A stretch of 64,000 bases of DNA. Origin: Acanthamoeba sp. SK_2022b. Taxonomy: Eukaryota; Discosea; Longamoebia; Acanthamoebidae. Every line of letters starts with the position of its first letter. The stretch's first letter is position 1. Made by a program: the position numbers and the translations under genes. The DNA is taken from contig JANDJZ010000184.1 in NCBI GenBank assembly GCA_027943245.1, forward strand, positions 30,264 through 94,263, read 5' to 3'. The notes under the pieces are model-generated. The model worked only from the letters and a program-made list of their open reading frames with translations. It did no database searches and was not told the DNA's origin. Shown here in pieces: positions 12,903-25,522 of this stretch.

Positions 12903-14009
12903 TCAAGCGCTTCGGTTCATTTCTTCAGAAATCTCGTGAACAGCGTCGATGAAAGCACCGACAAGTTGCGGATCGTGGGATGGATGAAGTCCATGCCCGA
13001 GATTGCCGATGAGGCCCTGCGTCGACCCAAAGCTCTGGAGCATCTTACGCACTTCCTCACGGATGACCTCCTTCGACGAGTAGAGCGCGCACGGATCGAG
13101 GTTACCCTGCAGCGAGCACCTGCGTCCACCCTTGCTGACCAGGTCGCGAGCGACCGAGGCAGAGATGGTCCAGTCGAGTCCCACGACGTCATAGTCGCTG
13201 TCACGAGCCAGCTCCTCGATAGCGTAATTGGCGCCCTTGGCGAATACGATGAGAGGGATCTCGGGGTGCTTGGCCTTCAGCGCTCGTGCAATCTGCAGGA
13301 GGTACGGCTTGGAGAAGGTAGCGAACACATCCGGACCGATCTCGTTCGCCCATGAATCGAAAATCTGGAGCAATTGCGCGCCTGCGGCGACTTGGCCCTC
13401 GAGATAGATGATGATCGTGTCTGTGAGGCGCTGGAGAAGGGCATGCGATGCCTCGGGGTACTTGTAGAACCAGGCCTTGGCCTTGGCAAACATCTTGCTG
13501 CCGCCGCCTTCAATCATGTAGGCCATGAGAGTCCACGGCGCACCGCTGAAGCCGATGAGCGGGACGCGGCCTGCCAATCGCTCCCTCGTGAGCGTAATGG
13601 CCTCGAACACGTAGTTCAATCGCTCAAGTGCAGCGGAAGGCTCATCGAGTTTGGTCAAATCGTCGGGCGATGTGAGGGGATGAGGAAAATGCGGCCCTGC
13701 CTTCTCCAGCATCAGCACCTCCATTCCCAGTGCTTGCGGCACCACCAGGATGTCCGTAAAGATGATAGCGGCATCTAGAGGGAATCGTTCAACGGGCTGC
13801 AGAGTGATGGTAGCCGCCAGCTCCTTGTTACGGCAGACGGTGAAGAAATCGGCGCCCCCCTTCGCTTCGTGATACTCAGGCAGATAACGCCCGGCCTGTC
13901 GCATGACCCACACCGGCACCCGCTCTGTCTTCTGTCCGAATGCAGCCCTTATGATAAGATCGTTCTGGAGTGGGGCGAATCGCTCATCCTGCTTCTGCTG
14001 TTGTGCCAT
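12903..14009 (-). CDS. UROD: Uroporphyrinogen decarboxylase
   Basis: The enzyme removes four carboxyl groups from uroporphyrinogen III to give coproporphyrinogen III in cytosolic heme synthesis. The 368-residue frame matches the full family length (human about 367). It has the N-terminal signature VWVMRQAGRYLPEYHE, the FPLDAAIIFTDILVVPQALGMEV active-site region with its catalytic Asp, GAPWTLMAYMIEG, and the C-terminal GNLGHGLHPSHDPQLVGAF. I chose the ATG at 14007-14009 because the alignable family sequence begins just after it; the frame stays open 41 codons further upstream, but that extension is unlike the family. The gene is a single exon, unusual among its intron-rich neighbours. The overall pattern is of the eukaryotic cytosolic type. 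Confidence 0.97.
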   Translation of the reverse strand: MAQQQKQDERFAPLQNDLIIRAAFGQKTERVPVWVMRQAGRYLPEYHEAKGGADFFTVCRNKELAATITLQPVERFPLDAAIIFTDILVVPQALGMEVLMLEKAGPHFPHPLTSPDDLTKLDEPSAALERLNYVFEAITLTRERLAGRVPLIGFSGAPWTLMAYMIEGGGSKMFAKAKAWFYKYPEASHALLQRLTDTIIIYLEGQVAAGAQLLQIFDSWANEIGPDVFATFSKPYLLQIARALKAKHPEIPLIVFAKGANYAIEELARDSDYDVVGLDWTISASVARDLVSKGGRRCSLQGNLDPCALYSSKEVIREEVRKMLQSFGSTQGLIGNLGHGLHPSHDPQLVGAFIDAVHEISEEMNRSA

Positions 14010-14850
14010 CTCTATTGTGCGCGGGAAGAAAATTAATGCCAAGTCCCCTTTTCCCTGCGTGCACGGGCCAATTACGTGATGGCTGCGTAGGCAAGAGGTG
14101 CGCCAGGCGAAACCAGTTGTGCACTTGTTCATTCATGCACAGATCACACCGAACACCAATTGCACAACCTCTTCTAGTATGACCAGAACCACATACAAAC
14201 TGAGGTTTGGGCGAAGCACATGGTAAAGGAGGTGTGTATCAGCACAGGTACATCTAAAAGCACACTTACCTGTACCAGCGGGCGTTAAGGATGAGCGGAA
14301 AGGCGTCGCACTGCAATGCCGTCACTTTTCTGTGCTCTCTGTGTCTGTTTCTGGATAACCAGCAGGTCTGGCCCTCTAGTCCTCCTCGCACTGAGGATAG
14401 AGAACCGCCATCCCTTTTCCTCGAGAACGTGATCACCTCTCCACGCCCAAGGCGAAGCTGCGTCCCCTCTTCGCCTTCTAAACCCTTCGCCATTTCCGAC
14501 CAGGGGAAGGGTTCACTCGCGCCACCTCATCTTCTTCACTCCCGCCTCGAGTAATGGTCCCGAGGAAGCGTCGACACAACGCCTTCTCGGAGTGGGTGCG
14601 GGGGAGGCTTCACGTCACGCCGGACCGGACGGCTCAGTGTTTCCCCGTTCTGCCCGGAAAGGGGGGATTCTCTGTGGGAACGATCCAGCGAGGCGGGAGC
14701 AGTCAGTTTAGATACATACATACAAACACCTGGACAGGCCAACCGGCTTTCTTTGCCAGGAGCGGGGGCGCCTCTTTCGCTTGGCCGGCCAAAACAAAGC
14801 AGCCCCCGGTGGTGGTGGTGGCGGCGGTGATGTTGCTGCTGCGGCTGCTA
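14010..14850. other. Intergenic region between INTS3 and UROD
   Basis: About 840 bp separating the INTS3 3' end from the UROD start (both minus). Frames on both strands stay open because of GC content, but no family or splice pattern is recognisable. The UROD promoter should lie in the right-adjacent few hundred bases. I see no RNA gene. Confidence 0.45.
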
Positions 14851-17800
14851 CTACTGGTCAAAGTCGTGCTCGTGCTCCATGCTGATGCGCTTCACCTTGC
14901 GCTTGCGGGCGGCGCCGGCGTCGGCTCCGCCATCGCCTTTGGCGTTGCTGTCGTCCCTGTCGTCCCGATCGTCGCCGGCGGCGGCCACCTCGGGCAGTCG
15001 CAAGTGGGCCGACGAACCCGAGAGGCTTCGCTTCCGCTTCGGCGGTGGCGGCTGCAGCACAAGCCCCCCCCCCCCGGTAGAAGGTCAGCTTCACGACTCA
15101 CGACGACATGGGGGGGGGGGAAGCGAGTGTACCTCTGGCCGGCCGGGTTTGTTTTCATCGAGCGCGCCGTTGGATGCTCGGCGCGGTATGCCGCCGCTAC
15201 TGCTTGTGAGGGAGACGCCGGCGGGATGGCGCGGCTGGCCCGGGACGGGCGAGGGCGAGCCTGGCTTGAACGAACCGCCGCCGCTGCTGCCTGAGCTGTG
15301 TCGGGCCAGCTGGGGCGACGAGGAGGCCAAGACCGAGCCGCTCCGTCGCTCGTTGGTGTTTTGTCGCTCGGCGAGATGCTCGCTCTCCTCGGCCTCGCCG
15401 TGGTTGGCGTCGAGCGTCGGGCTCAGCCGCCGCTTCTTGAGCGCGCCGCTGCCGCTGCCGCTGCCGTGCGACGCAGCGGCGCCGGGCTCTAAACCCGGCG
15501 AGAGGTGGGGCGAGCCGTCCTTGGACAGGGCCCGCCGCCGCTTCTCCCGCTCCACCGCCGTTTCGCCGCCGACCGTGGCCGACAGAGCCGACGACGTCGT
15601 CGCCGATGTCGACCCCGAGGACGCTCGCTTTCGCTTCTTGTTGGGGTCGGCAGCCACGGCGCCGTGGGAAGAGCCGCCTGCGCCGCTGCTGTTGCGTCGC
15701 TCCTGGAGCAGGGTGGGCAGGCCGTCGTAGTGCTCGGCGGGGAGGTCGTAGGCGCGAAGCACTCGCTGCAGGAGGCCCGAGAGCAGGGTGAGGTGGTCGG
15801 CGCCGGGGCCTCGCCGCAGGCTGGCCCGGAGAACGAGGCACCAGCTGTTCAGGTGTCCCGCCACTCGCTTGGCATACTTCCTATCTACACGCCCTCGACT
15901 GTCCCTCTCCTCGCTCTCGCCCTGTTCGTCGTCGTTTTCGTCCTTGGACGCATCGGGCGCCACGCTCTTGGCGAGGACTCGCTGCAGTTCGCCAAAGAGG
16001 AGCGGGAAGAAGGCCCGCGCATCCCTCCCGCTCCACTGGTTTAACAGGGCGCAGGACAGGTGCGCGAAGGGCAGGGGGAGCGCGAAGACGGCCTGGAACA
16101 GCGTTGGCGTGGGCACTGCCGTTCGCAGCAGCGACAGCAGGCCTTGGACAAACTCTGTGTCGTGCAGGCGATGAGAGAGGGGTGAGCACGAATCGGGCAC
16201 AGCTCGCACGGAGGAGGCCTGGGCAGCGGGGAAGGCCGTACCCTGTGATCGGTCCTGCAGTCGGAGAATGTCGAGGGCTTCCACAGCCAACTCCTCCACG
16301 CCATCGGCGCCGTGATTGAACTCGGCCGTCATGAACTGCCACATACAAAACTGGCTGATGCTCTCCCAGCCAAGCGATTGTTCTGCGCACGCCGCGTCCA
16401 TTCGAGCATGACGTGAGACACGAGTCCCGCGGTGGTGGAGATTGTAGGGGTAAGTTACCAAGTACAAATGGCGCGTCCCGAGATCCAAACATTTCGAACT
16501 CGCCCAGCGTCAGCTTGCACGCAAGTGACTCGATCTGCAGGCAGAGGGAAAGGTGTGAGGACAAGGCACGCGAGTGACTCTTTGGAGGAGAGATTCGGCA
16601 AAATGGCGATGAGCGTGGACGCACGTGTGTGGGATCGGCATTGTTGACGATGAGCTGCACCAGCTCCATTCGATAGGCCCGCGCGTATTCCGGCAGGTAC
16701 CGGAACAGATAGGGCACCATCTGCGCGAACAGGTCCATCGATTCATCCGCGCACAACTGACATCGGTTGCGCAGTTTAGATCGTGTCGATCAATGACAAA
16801 CACGACGGCGACCATGAGAGAGTGAGAGGAGGAGCACCTTGCAATCCAACAAAAATGGGTGATCCTGAGAGTCGGCCGACCCCTTGCTCGTGCTATGTTC
16901 AAGTAAAGTAGCGTAGGGGCTCAAAATGTCGTCGTGAAGCTCTCCCATGTAGTGATAGCCGCTGTCCACGTTCTCGATGAGGAGACCGTTGGGATGGTGG
17001 TTGTGGTGGTGATGGTTCTCGTCCTCTGCCGACCCGTCGTCGAGCCCCCTCAGGCTTCGTCGACGTCTGTCGATGGCCTTGATCCCGTGCACGATCAACC
17101 ACACCAAAAATCGGAATCCTGCGCAGGCAGGCGTACGTGAGCGTGATCCCCCGGGTTATGGCGATAGCGGACTCGCGCTGTGCGAACGTACCGATGGAGG
17201 GAATGAGGGGTCGCATTTCGTGGAGTACGTCCAACAGGGCAAAGGGCGGAGAGGGCTCGGCGGAGAAGAGGTTGTAGTGAAGCGCAGGCCTGGCGGAGAA
17301 AACGGTCTCGGGCGCAAAGTCGGCAAACTCCTTTGCCAGAGCGTTTGCGAAAAACTGGGCCAGCTCGGTCGCCGCCTCCTGGGAGTAGTACTTCGCGCTC
17401 GAGGACTAGTCATTGCCGACAACCACGCGCGCGCACACAGACACCTGGTGAGTACTCCGCGTCATCATCAACACGAAGCGATGCGGTAGTCGAGTGTACC
17501 ATTTTTACAAAGTGCGCGACGAGGTGGTGCAGGTTGCTGGACTGGACCTCAAACGATCGGTTGCCATCCTCGCTCAAGGAATCGATCAGCTTCCCCAAAG
17601 ATCGCTCGACTGGCATCAGCGACTGCGGAATGTCGGTCCTGTCGCCCGGCGGATAGGTGAAGTGGAGTGAGCCTCTTTGCACTGTACAAAGACTCAAAGA
17701 CCAGCGTGTACCTGGCGACAGACTTGCCCTTCTCAGGCTCCTGCTCTTCCGCGACCTCTTCGGGCGCCGATTCCGGTCGGCTGTACAGTTCCTCCGTCGG

Positions 17801-20316
17801 CGACGCCTGCCGCTTCGGGCTGATGAGCGGCTTGTCCATCAGCATCAGATCAAAATTGTCCAGCCCAGCAGACCCCTTGCGGCCCACTGTTTGCACCGAC
17901 AAAGACAAGACAAGACGCCGCAAAGGTGAGCGTCGCGTGCGGTTTGGAGAGACGATGGAAGGGGTGGGGGGGAGGAGCTCACCAAAAGAGTCGGCCTCGG
18001 CCAGCTGAGGGAAGGGCAGCTTCGGGAGGGTGGCGGTCGTCTGGCCGGCGGATGGAGGGAGAGGCATTTTCTGTGGCGACACCCCGGGAGAGACGGACAT
18101 GGGCACGGGCGAGGAGGGGAGCGTGGGGGAGCCGCCGGAGGAGGACAGGAGAGGCGAGGTGCCGGACGGCTTTTGGTCCTCCTTGAGGAACGGTCGGAAG
18201 ATGGGGTGCAGCTTTTTCTTCAGGCTGGGCTCGAGAGTCGGGCAATTAAAGAGCGGGGCGAGCGATCTGTACAGAGACAAGGAGGACGCGTAAGCTTACC
18301 GCACAGCAGCAGCGGCAGAGCGAGTGTCGGACGTGTACGTACGTGACTACGTTCTTGCCGAGGCACACGCTGAAAGAATTGTGTACTCCCTTACGGGCAA
18401 AATCGCGACGTTGCTCGTCGAATGATTCGATGGCAGTGGCGAGGAAGTCGAGCAAAGTGGCCGTCATGTCGGGATACTTTGGAATGGAGTGCACCATCAG
18501 CAAGATGGCCGGCTCTGCACATACACAGCGTCAGCGCACGTGACGACGAATGAATGAGCTGGCGACAGGCGTTCGCCGATTTGCGAGCGCACCGATGTTC
18601 ATGATGTTGTCGGTCCTGTGGTCGTACGAGAACCAGTCCCAGAACAGCGCCATCTTCGCGCTGTGACCGACATACTTGGTCTGCACACAACGAAAAGAGT
18701 AGCACTTAGGTAAGTGGCCAGAGACATGACTGAACACAAGGCCGTCATCATGATTGCTCGAGGTACCTTGATACACTTGAGCAGCCACCCGATGATCGCC
18801 CATCGGGGCACGATGTCCGAGCAGAGGACGTGGTTCGGCGGATGGTAGTTGCAGCAGATGTAACGGATGAGGTCAGGCACGAGGGTTTCGCTGTCGGTGC
18901 CGGGCATGTACTTCTGCATGAACCAGGTCTGATATCGCTTCTGGTTGCCCATTTTGACCTGCACGTAAGCCCCGTCCGAGCCGACAACACATGAGTTGAG
19001 CACGTGTACGTGCGTGTACGCACACACCCGCAGTATAGCCAATGAGGAATGAGGCGAGCGTACGTTCTTGAGGATGTACATGAGATGCGTCTCCATGTCC
19101 GGGGTGAGGCGAGAGATGAAGAACTTGGGCGGCGTGCGCACGGAGAGGAGGTCCGTGATATTGGTGAGAGTGGGGCTGAATGTGTTGGGCTTGTGGAGGA
19201 GATCCTTCCAGATGACCTCGTACTCGGGGAACTTCTTGATCTCGTCGATGAGTCGGATCAGATCCCGCCCGATGACACGCACCTCTTCGAACTGCCAAAG
19301 TCGATGCCAAAACAGGGAGGGTCAACACAACGTTGACACGTTCATCGGCAAGCATTGGGTCAAGCCTGCGCGTACCTTCTCGCGGAAGAGAGAGCTGGTG
19401 AAGTTGATTTCTTGTTGGCGTAGTGCGGTCAAGGCGGGCTGCTTGAGGTGATCCGTGATGAGGCGGGTGAAGGTGTAGTACACCATGGAGATGAGCCTCG
19501 GACTGGAGTACAGCCATGGCCTAGTTGATCGAGGATGGGAACGGGTAAGAGAAGCGAGCTGAAGAATCAAAAGCAGCAACGAGCGATGGGTGAGCACAAA
19601 AGACGAGCAAGGAGAGTGCGCACTTGTTATCTTGAAGCATCTTCAGCAAGGAGGCGGCGAGCTGAGTGTTTTTGGGCGAGTAGTCACCGCTCGCGACGTG
19701 TCGCAGCAGAGCAGAGAAGACAGGGTCGAGGTTCTTAGCTCGAGCACGAATGAGCTCTTGGAGGACCCACATAAACTGCTTTTTGCTGGGTTCCATTAGC
19801 TTGTGGAATTTGTCTAGGGCGATCCGCTTGAGCTGCTCGACGCAAAACTCCCAATCGTCGCGCTGACATATGCTCAGCCATTTCCAGTGCTGCGCGCAGG
19901 ATTGTTGTTATCTTAGAAAATGGGCGATGACGTAGAAATGATGATGAAATGTGATTGACGTACCAGCATTGAGACCTGGGGAACGGTGAGCACGCTGAAG
20001 AGGAGGCCCATGATCACCTCGCCATGACGTTCTTGGCTTTCGCCGGCCTAAAGGAGGTGGAGGTCAGCGCTTGTACTGAGATTTCAAATAATGTAGACAA
20101 ACATTGTGCAGCGCTAATGGGTCATCTGCGCACCCTGACTTGCAGGAATCCGACAGCGTCGGTCTCTGATGCGTTGCCAATCTTGCTCTGCAGCTCGGCC
20201 CAACACGCCTTCCACGCTGATTCCAGTTCATCTGGAATGTCGATATCTCTTCTATTGAGCAACTTGGGTCCTGTTGCGGCCTGCGGTGGCGGCGGCCCAT
20301 CTTGGCCTCTCTTCAT
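14851..20316 (-). CDS. INTS3: Integrator complex subunit 3 / SOSS complex subunit A homologue
   Basis: INTS3 is a helical-repeat scaffold shared by the Integrator complex (snRNA 3'-end processing, transcription attenuation) and the SOSS single-strand-DNA-binding repair complex in the nucleus. Many minus-strand exons run from ATG 20314-20316 to TAG 14851-14853. The conserved core reads FPEYEVIWKDLLHKP, then KFFISRLTPDMETHL, GNQKRYQTWFMQKYMPGTDS, DLIRYICCNYHPPNHVL, DIVPRWAIIGWLLKCIK, YDHRTDNIMNIEPAILL and DMTATLLDFLATAIESF. These follow the animal INTS3 order closely. A Ser/Pro-rich linker lies near 18200-17980. A long Ser-, Gly- and charge-rich C-terminal tail with basic clusters (RKRKVKRIS) resembles a nuclear localisation signal. 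Assignment is firm; individual exon edges are not. An snRNA-processing subunit sits about 35 kb from a U1 gene, which is probably coincidence. Confidence 0.93.
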
Positions 20317-20725
20317 GTGACTGATGGATGCAGCGGCGGCGTAGTGCGGGTTCGAATGTGGTTGATGGCTGTAGCGCTACGCGGCAAATGGCGAGATGGG
20401 CCAGCGAGATTTTTTGTGGGCGATGTAGATTGTGCCTGTGGTATGGCGGCGGCTGTGTGTGTGGTGGAGCCCCTCTGTGTGGCTCTGTCCCTCTCTCGGG
20501 CTAAAAGAGAAAAGAGACTCGCCCCATGCCGGCCGGTGGTGGGGCGACGGAACCCAGGAACCACCTTAAGGGGGCGGTTATCTAATACTGTTTTAAGGTA
20601 GCTGTTTTATGTGTCGGGTTATTTCCGGAAAACGAAATAAATACGGTCCCACGTCATCGATCACCGTCAACTCAAGTCAAACTTGAAAAGAGAAGCCCCG
20701 GCGCCGTGGTGTTGCTGGCCACTTG
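20317..20725. other. Intergenic region between DENN-LIM gene and INTS3
   Basis: 409 bp between the stop of the DENN-LIM gene and the INTS3 start, both minus. It is a candidate INTS3 promoter and 5' UTR. No coding or RNA signal is recognised. Confidence 0.45.
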
Positions 20726-22349
20726 TCAGTGCGGTCTGGCCTTGGCCGCCTGACTACCACAGTGGTGGCAGCAGGCTCGACGGGCGGGCCCGACCAACAC
20801 GTAGCCGCTGGTGAGAGGCGCTCGGCAGTCGGCGCACACGAAGCAGCGGGCGTGGGCCACCTTGTCCTCCACCTTGACACACTGGCCCTCGAGCACCTGC
20901 GAGCACAGGTAGCACCTGCGCCCGAACGCCTCCTTCACGCAGGCCGAGTGGTAGGGCTTGCCGTCCTTCAGCACAAACTTCATCGCCTTGAAGGACTGGT
21001 GGCAGTGAGAGCACGTGAAGCAGTTCTCGTGCCACGACCCGTTGAGCGCGCTCACCACCTGCTCTCCATTGCCGAACGCCTTGCCGCAGCCCGAACAGAA
21101 CCGCGCTCCGGTGTTCACGCCTGCACAATACACGCGTTTGGTGTGAGACGATGTGAGCGCTCGTTGTGTTTTGGTGGGGGGGGGGCTCGGCCGAGAACGC
21201 ACCGGCTTGCTGCACTTGCGTGCCGGGCGTGGGCGGGAGCGGTTTGGGTTTCGAGGCGGGCGCGAGCGTCGCTCGGTGGCCGGGAGGAGGGCCCGCAGGG
21301 GCCGTGGGCCTGGTCGGCAGCCCGGACGCGCTGGCGCTGGGAGCGGGCTGGTATTGCTGTCGCGCTGGCGCCGAGCCGCCTCCGTTGAAGGCCGGCCGCG
21401 CAGGTGGCGCGGTCGGGCCTCTCGTGGCGTTCGAAGCGGACGCGGCCGCCGCAGGACTCGAACCGCTGGCCGCCGTGGTCGTGTGTGACCGCTGGAAGCG
21501 CGAGGCCATGTCGCTCACGTTGCCTCCGCCGCCGTAGGGCGCCGTTGTCGCGGGAGCCGTGGAGGCGGTGGGCCGAGCCTGCAGGGAATTCGTGGCGGCG
21601 TTGACCGGGCGCGGCGGGGGAGCAGCGCCGGGGCTCGGGGAGTCGGCCTTGCGGAGGTTGCTCCGGAGGGAGCTGGACGGGGTAGTGGTGGTGGTGGTGG
21701 TCGGAGCGGAGATCGAGGGGGCAGAGGTGGACCCGGGCGACCCGCGCGCGAGCATCGGGGGCGGCGCGGGGCTGTCCCTCTTCTCGGACGAAGACGCGCC
21801 GCCGCTGTTGGGCGCGGGCGCGGGCGTGGGCTGCGATTCGGCGCTGGGCTTCTCCCTGCTCTTGCCGAACCGCTTGCTCACGTTGCCCACCTTGGCCTTG
21901 AGCGCCTTGCTCTCGTCCGCAGCCTCACCTACACATTAGATGTGTCCATTCGAATGTTTGGGCGGAGTGGAGTGAGTGAAAGTCGAAAGAACATGCGGGT
22001 CTCTGTGTGCGTACCGCGCAGATTCTTGAACCAGCCGCCCATGCCGAGGCCCTTCCGGTCCTTGGCTTCGAGGCACGCCATGCAAATGGGTCGGCCGTCC
22101 TTGTCCTGCGTATCGCTCTCCACGTCGCAGCCGCACTTGCAGCAGACCTCGAACACGGCGGGCTGCTCCATCTGATTGTGTGCCGGAGCGTGCGACTGGG
22201 CCTTTAGCAGCACGCAGTTGCGCAGCGTGCCCTTCTCCGACATCGTCTCCCTACAACGCAACTCGAGTAAGCATTTTAAAAAATATTGATAAATAAAGTA
22301 ATTAATTAAAATGATAGTGTGGTGTGGCGTCGTGGATAAACAAAATGAT

Positions 22350-22381
<32 letters not shown>

Positions 22382-23166
22382 AATAAATAGCCGTGAGGCG
22401 GTACCGTTCCATGATGAAGCTGAACCACATCTGAGAGGCCTCGAACTGATCGAGGAACGACTTGATGGCCGGTGGCTGGGCATCCCGGAAGGCCTGCACG
22501 TTGAGCTTGTTATTTCGCATGAAGTCGGCGTAGCTCGAAAGGATGCTCTGGAAGAAGTCCAGGAACGCCGCCGCCACGTCCAGATCGAATGCTCGCCCCT
22601 CTGACAAAGATCGACCAAACGTCGGTGTCAGTCGGGGCTGCGTGCTGGCGCGCTAGGGCGTGCGCGCGTACTCTTTCCAGAAGCGACGATGGAGTCGAGG
22701 CTCATCTCCAGCGTTCGCAGCTCGTGTGGAGGGAGAACGCTCGGGAACCCAGGGCTGGCGATGAAGGCTCCCTTGTCCAAGTCCACTATGTACACCTTTC
22801 ACATCCATCGACGCTCGCCCATGAGCGCTCGGAATTCGTGCGCGTGCGTGTTGTGCATGTGCGCTGTACCTCCTCCAGGGGCTGCTTCTTGACGGCGGGA
22901 ATGCTGTCGGCAAGAATGCCGAGCATGAAGGGCATCGGTGCCGCGCAGTAGTCGAGGAGCGACTGCGGCAGCACGGGAATGAAGACGTGCTGCCACGAGA
23001 ACGGGTAAAGGAGGGCGCTGAGCGCGTTGACGCACGACGAGAGGATGCCCAGCGTCTTGGCGGCTACGATGACGCGTCGCTCCAACAGCATGTTGCCAAA
23101 GAGCTCCAGGATCTTGGGGACGGGCATCAGCTTGAACAAGGTTACGAACGATACCTGCACCATTCC

Positions 23167-23233
<67 letters not shown>

Positions 23234-24358
23234 CAACGGGACCGTCAAATGACTGGCGATTGCAGCAGAGTAAAGCGTGCGTGCACGCGTGATCATTGCG
23301 TGCCACGGATGGGGGCAGAGGGGCGGCATGTACATAGTCGAGGTATTCGAAGCGTGAGCCCAGCGATCGGGTGAGTTGGTACACATCGCCGTTGGAACTG
23401 CTGGCGCCGCCGCCCGCTGCGAAGGTGCGCACGGTGATGGTCTCGCCCGGATCGGGGAACTTGTTGGCCAGCACCGACTGCAGAAAGGAGAATACTGCTG
23501 TGGGCTTGGGCTTGGTCGACGCCTTTCGCCTCTCCTCGACGATGTCCAAGATGCGTCGGAACAGCGAGAACGAAGTGCTAACGTACACACAACGCACAAT
23601 GAGAGGATCAGAATGCGCTTGTTGCGGTGAGATACGCCATGTTGCGATTAAGCAGAGTAGTGTACCAGAGGCTGAGCATGCAGTGGCATTCGATGATGGT
23701 GTCGCTGGGCTTATCGGGATTGGGCACGCGCATGCGGCGGCAGTAGCCGAATTTGCGCGAGCCATCCGAGTCCGTGAGAACGAACGAAAACGTCTCGCTC
23801 TGCTGCACGCCCATCCCCCTGCAGCGCGTGGCATCACACACACATCACACAGTTCATCCAACTGCCACCAGCGCTTGACCATGCAACAGAAGAGATGGGG
23901 GAGGATCGCTGCGGCGTTTAGGTACCCGAGGAGCTTCTTCTTCTTGTCCTTCTTCTTGCTCTGGTCGGAGAGTTCCAGCTCGGGGAAGCAGAATCGCATG
24001 ATGGGCCCCGAAATGGAGTCCTTCGCTCCCTGATCAGTTGACGGCGGATACCGGTAGGCGATGAACGGCTGTCCGGTCGCTGCGTCCGCCAACCACACCA
24101 GGTGAGGTCGGTGCAATATTGTGAAATAAAATAAAATAACCAATTATAATTACCAATTTAAATAGGAAGCATAATTTTATATCGGTTTTATTCTATCCAT
24201 TTAAAAGGATTTGCAAAAAGCGCAAATGCAGTCACTGAGAACGAAAGCGTCAAGCGAGGGGGGAGAAAAATGATTTGCGGGTAGACGGGAAGCGTACATG
24301 GATTGACCTGCACGATGAGGACATACTCGAAGATGGCTAATTCTCGCGTTTTGTTCAT
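20726..24358 (-). CDS. DENN-domain protein with C-terminal LIM domains
   Basis: DENN proteins are usually guanine-nucleotide exchange factors for Rab GTPases in membrane traffic; LIM domains are zinc-binding protein-interaction modules. ATG 24356-24358 opens with MNKTRELAIFEYVLIVQVNP, a typical uDENN start. uDENN continues to about 23640. The central DENN core (about 23170-22850) contains LELFGNMLLERRVIVAAKTLGILS, then LLYPFSWQHVFIPVLP and MPFMLGI. A dDENN-like helical part covers 22620-22420. A CxxC...CxxC element (CCKCGCDVES...CMAC, near 22150-22080) and a Ser/Pro/Ala-rich linker (21900-21200) precede two LIM domains at 21120-20740 (CSGCGKAF...HENCFTCSHCHQSF; CYLCSQVLEG...HARCFVCADCRAPL). 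The stop is at 20726-20728. All segments are on one strand with matching splice sites, so I read them as one gene, but a split into two genes cannot be excluded without transcripts. Confidence 0.82.
22341..22388. repeat. Intronic AT-rich (ATA)n/(AAAT)n repeat
   Basis: Run of ATA then AAAT units in an intron of the DENN-LIM gene, a sharp local AT island. Confidence 0.85.
23166..23233. repeat. Intronic (AAC)n trinucleotide repeat
   Basis: About 22 perfect AAC units in an intron inside the DENN domain, reading (GUU)n in the transcript. It produces poly-Asn, poly-Thr and poly-Leu shadow frames. Confidence 0.95.
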
Positions 24359-24621
24359 TTTTTAACGCGGATCCTAAACGCCCGAGAGGGCCAGTAGGCT
24401 TCTTTCCGATTACTCCCCACCTTGTGCAATGGGCGGTGCTGGTAGACTCGTTTTGCCCGCACCGTATGTGGGTATTACTCGATGTAGAGGTCGTGCAGGC
24501 TGCTGAGCGCAAAATGCTTTAGTTTACCATAGTTTTTGTGGGCAGTATGATCGGAACGCTTGCTATTTGTCTCTTTTCATTTCACGCCAACCCAGCAACA
24601 CTTGCGCCAACCCACACAGCG
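24359..24621. promoter_or_regulatory. Bidirectional intergenic promoter region
   Basis: 263 bp separates the divergent start codons of the DENN-LIM gene (minus) and the EF-hand gene (plus). Any promoters for both must lie here or overlap the 5' exons. No clear TATA box was seen. Confidence 0.5.
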
Positions 24622-25443
24622 ATGGGCAGCGAGTCGTCCAAGCTTGCAAAAAAGACTGGCTGTACTTGCCCAACCTCGCCTTCTCTAAAGTCTTGTACAT
24701 AGCCTTCTCAGATTTTAGTTTTATTGATGGATTCATATTTGTATTTTTCATTTTAAAAGCAATGTACGTTGTCATATCTGGTAATGTTACTGCCGTGGAA
24801 AAACAAACAAACAAATAAATATTTTATGTCATTTATTTATTTTAATGCTAATGCGTCATTGCCAGTCGCCAAGGAAGAGATAAAAGACTTGGAAAAGACC
24901 TTTCGCGAAGTGATGACCCACACGCAACAAGGATCCCGCTTCAAGCTCACAAGCGCCAGCCTTGCTCTCCAGCTTCGAGTCGATGAGGATATCGCTTTCC
25001 TCCTCGGCAGGTGCTTCCCTTTCTCGTCACAGCTCGCTCGATGCACTCTGCCGACTCACCGCCGTCGTGTGCCAATGAACTCGCAGGGCGTTGGATCACG
25101 ATGGTGACGGAGAGATCGAATTCTCCGAGTGCGTGTGCCCTTCCTCTTCTCGCTTCAAAAAGACGAGTGAGTCGTTGTTCTCACACCTGCTTCACATCAG
25201 GCTGGTCACCACCCTCTATCTGCTTTCTGACGACAGCACGCAAGAGGAGAAAATCGATTGTACGCACTCGCGCGCCCTCTCTCTTTCTACTCCCCCATTT
25301 CGATCGTTTCTCATCGCCGAACCTTTGGTTCAGTCTGCTTTCGAGTATACGACCGCGATGGTGACGGATATCTGGTGCCCCTCCCTCCTGGCTCAAGTTT
25401 TGTTTGTTGTGGCCTCCTGCGCCGCAGCTCACCCTATAACCAC

Positions 25444-25522
<79 letters not shown>

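Noticed and set aside
14554..15294. Plus-strand 246-codon frame across the INTS3 3' end
   Set aside because: It overlaps the minus-strand INTS3 C-terminal exon and is a GC-driven shadow without recognisable domains.
20341..20360. GGGTTCGAATG resembling a tRNA T-loop
   Set aside because: No acceptor stem, anticodon arm or D-arm can be folded around it.
24201..24512. Additional 5' exon for the DENN-LIM gene (MRSAACTTS... frame)
   Set aside because: Its first codon is TTG. The ATG at 24358 opens directly into the uDENN sequence, so no extra exon is needed.
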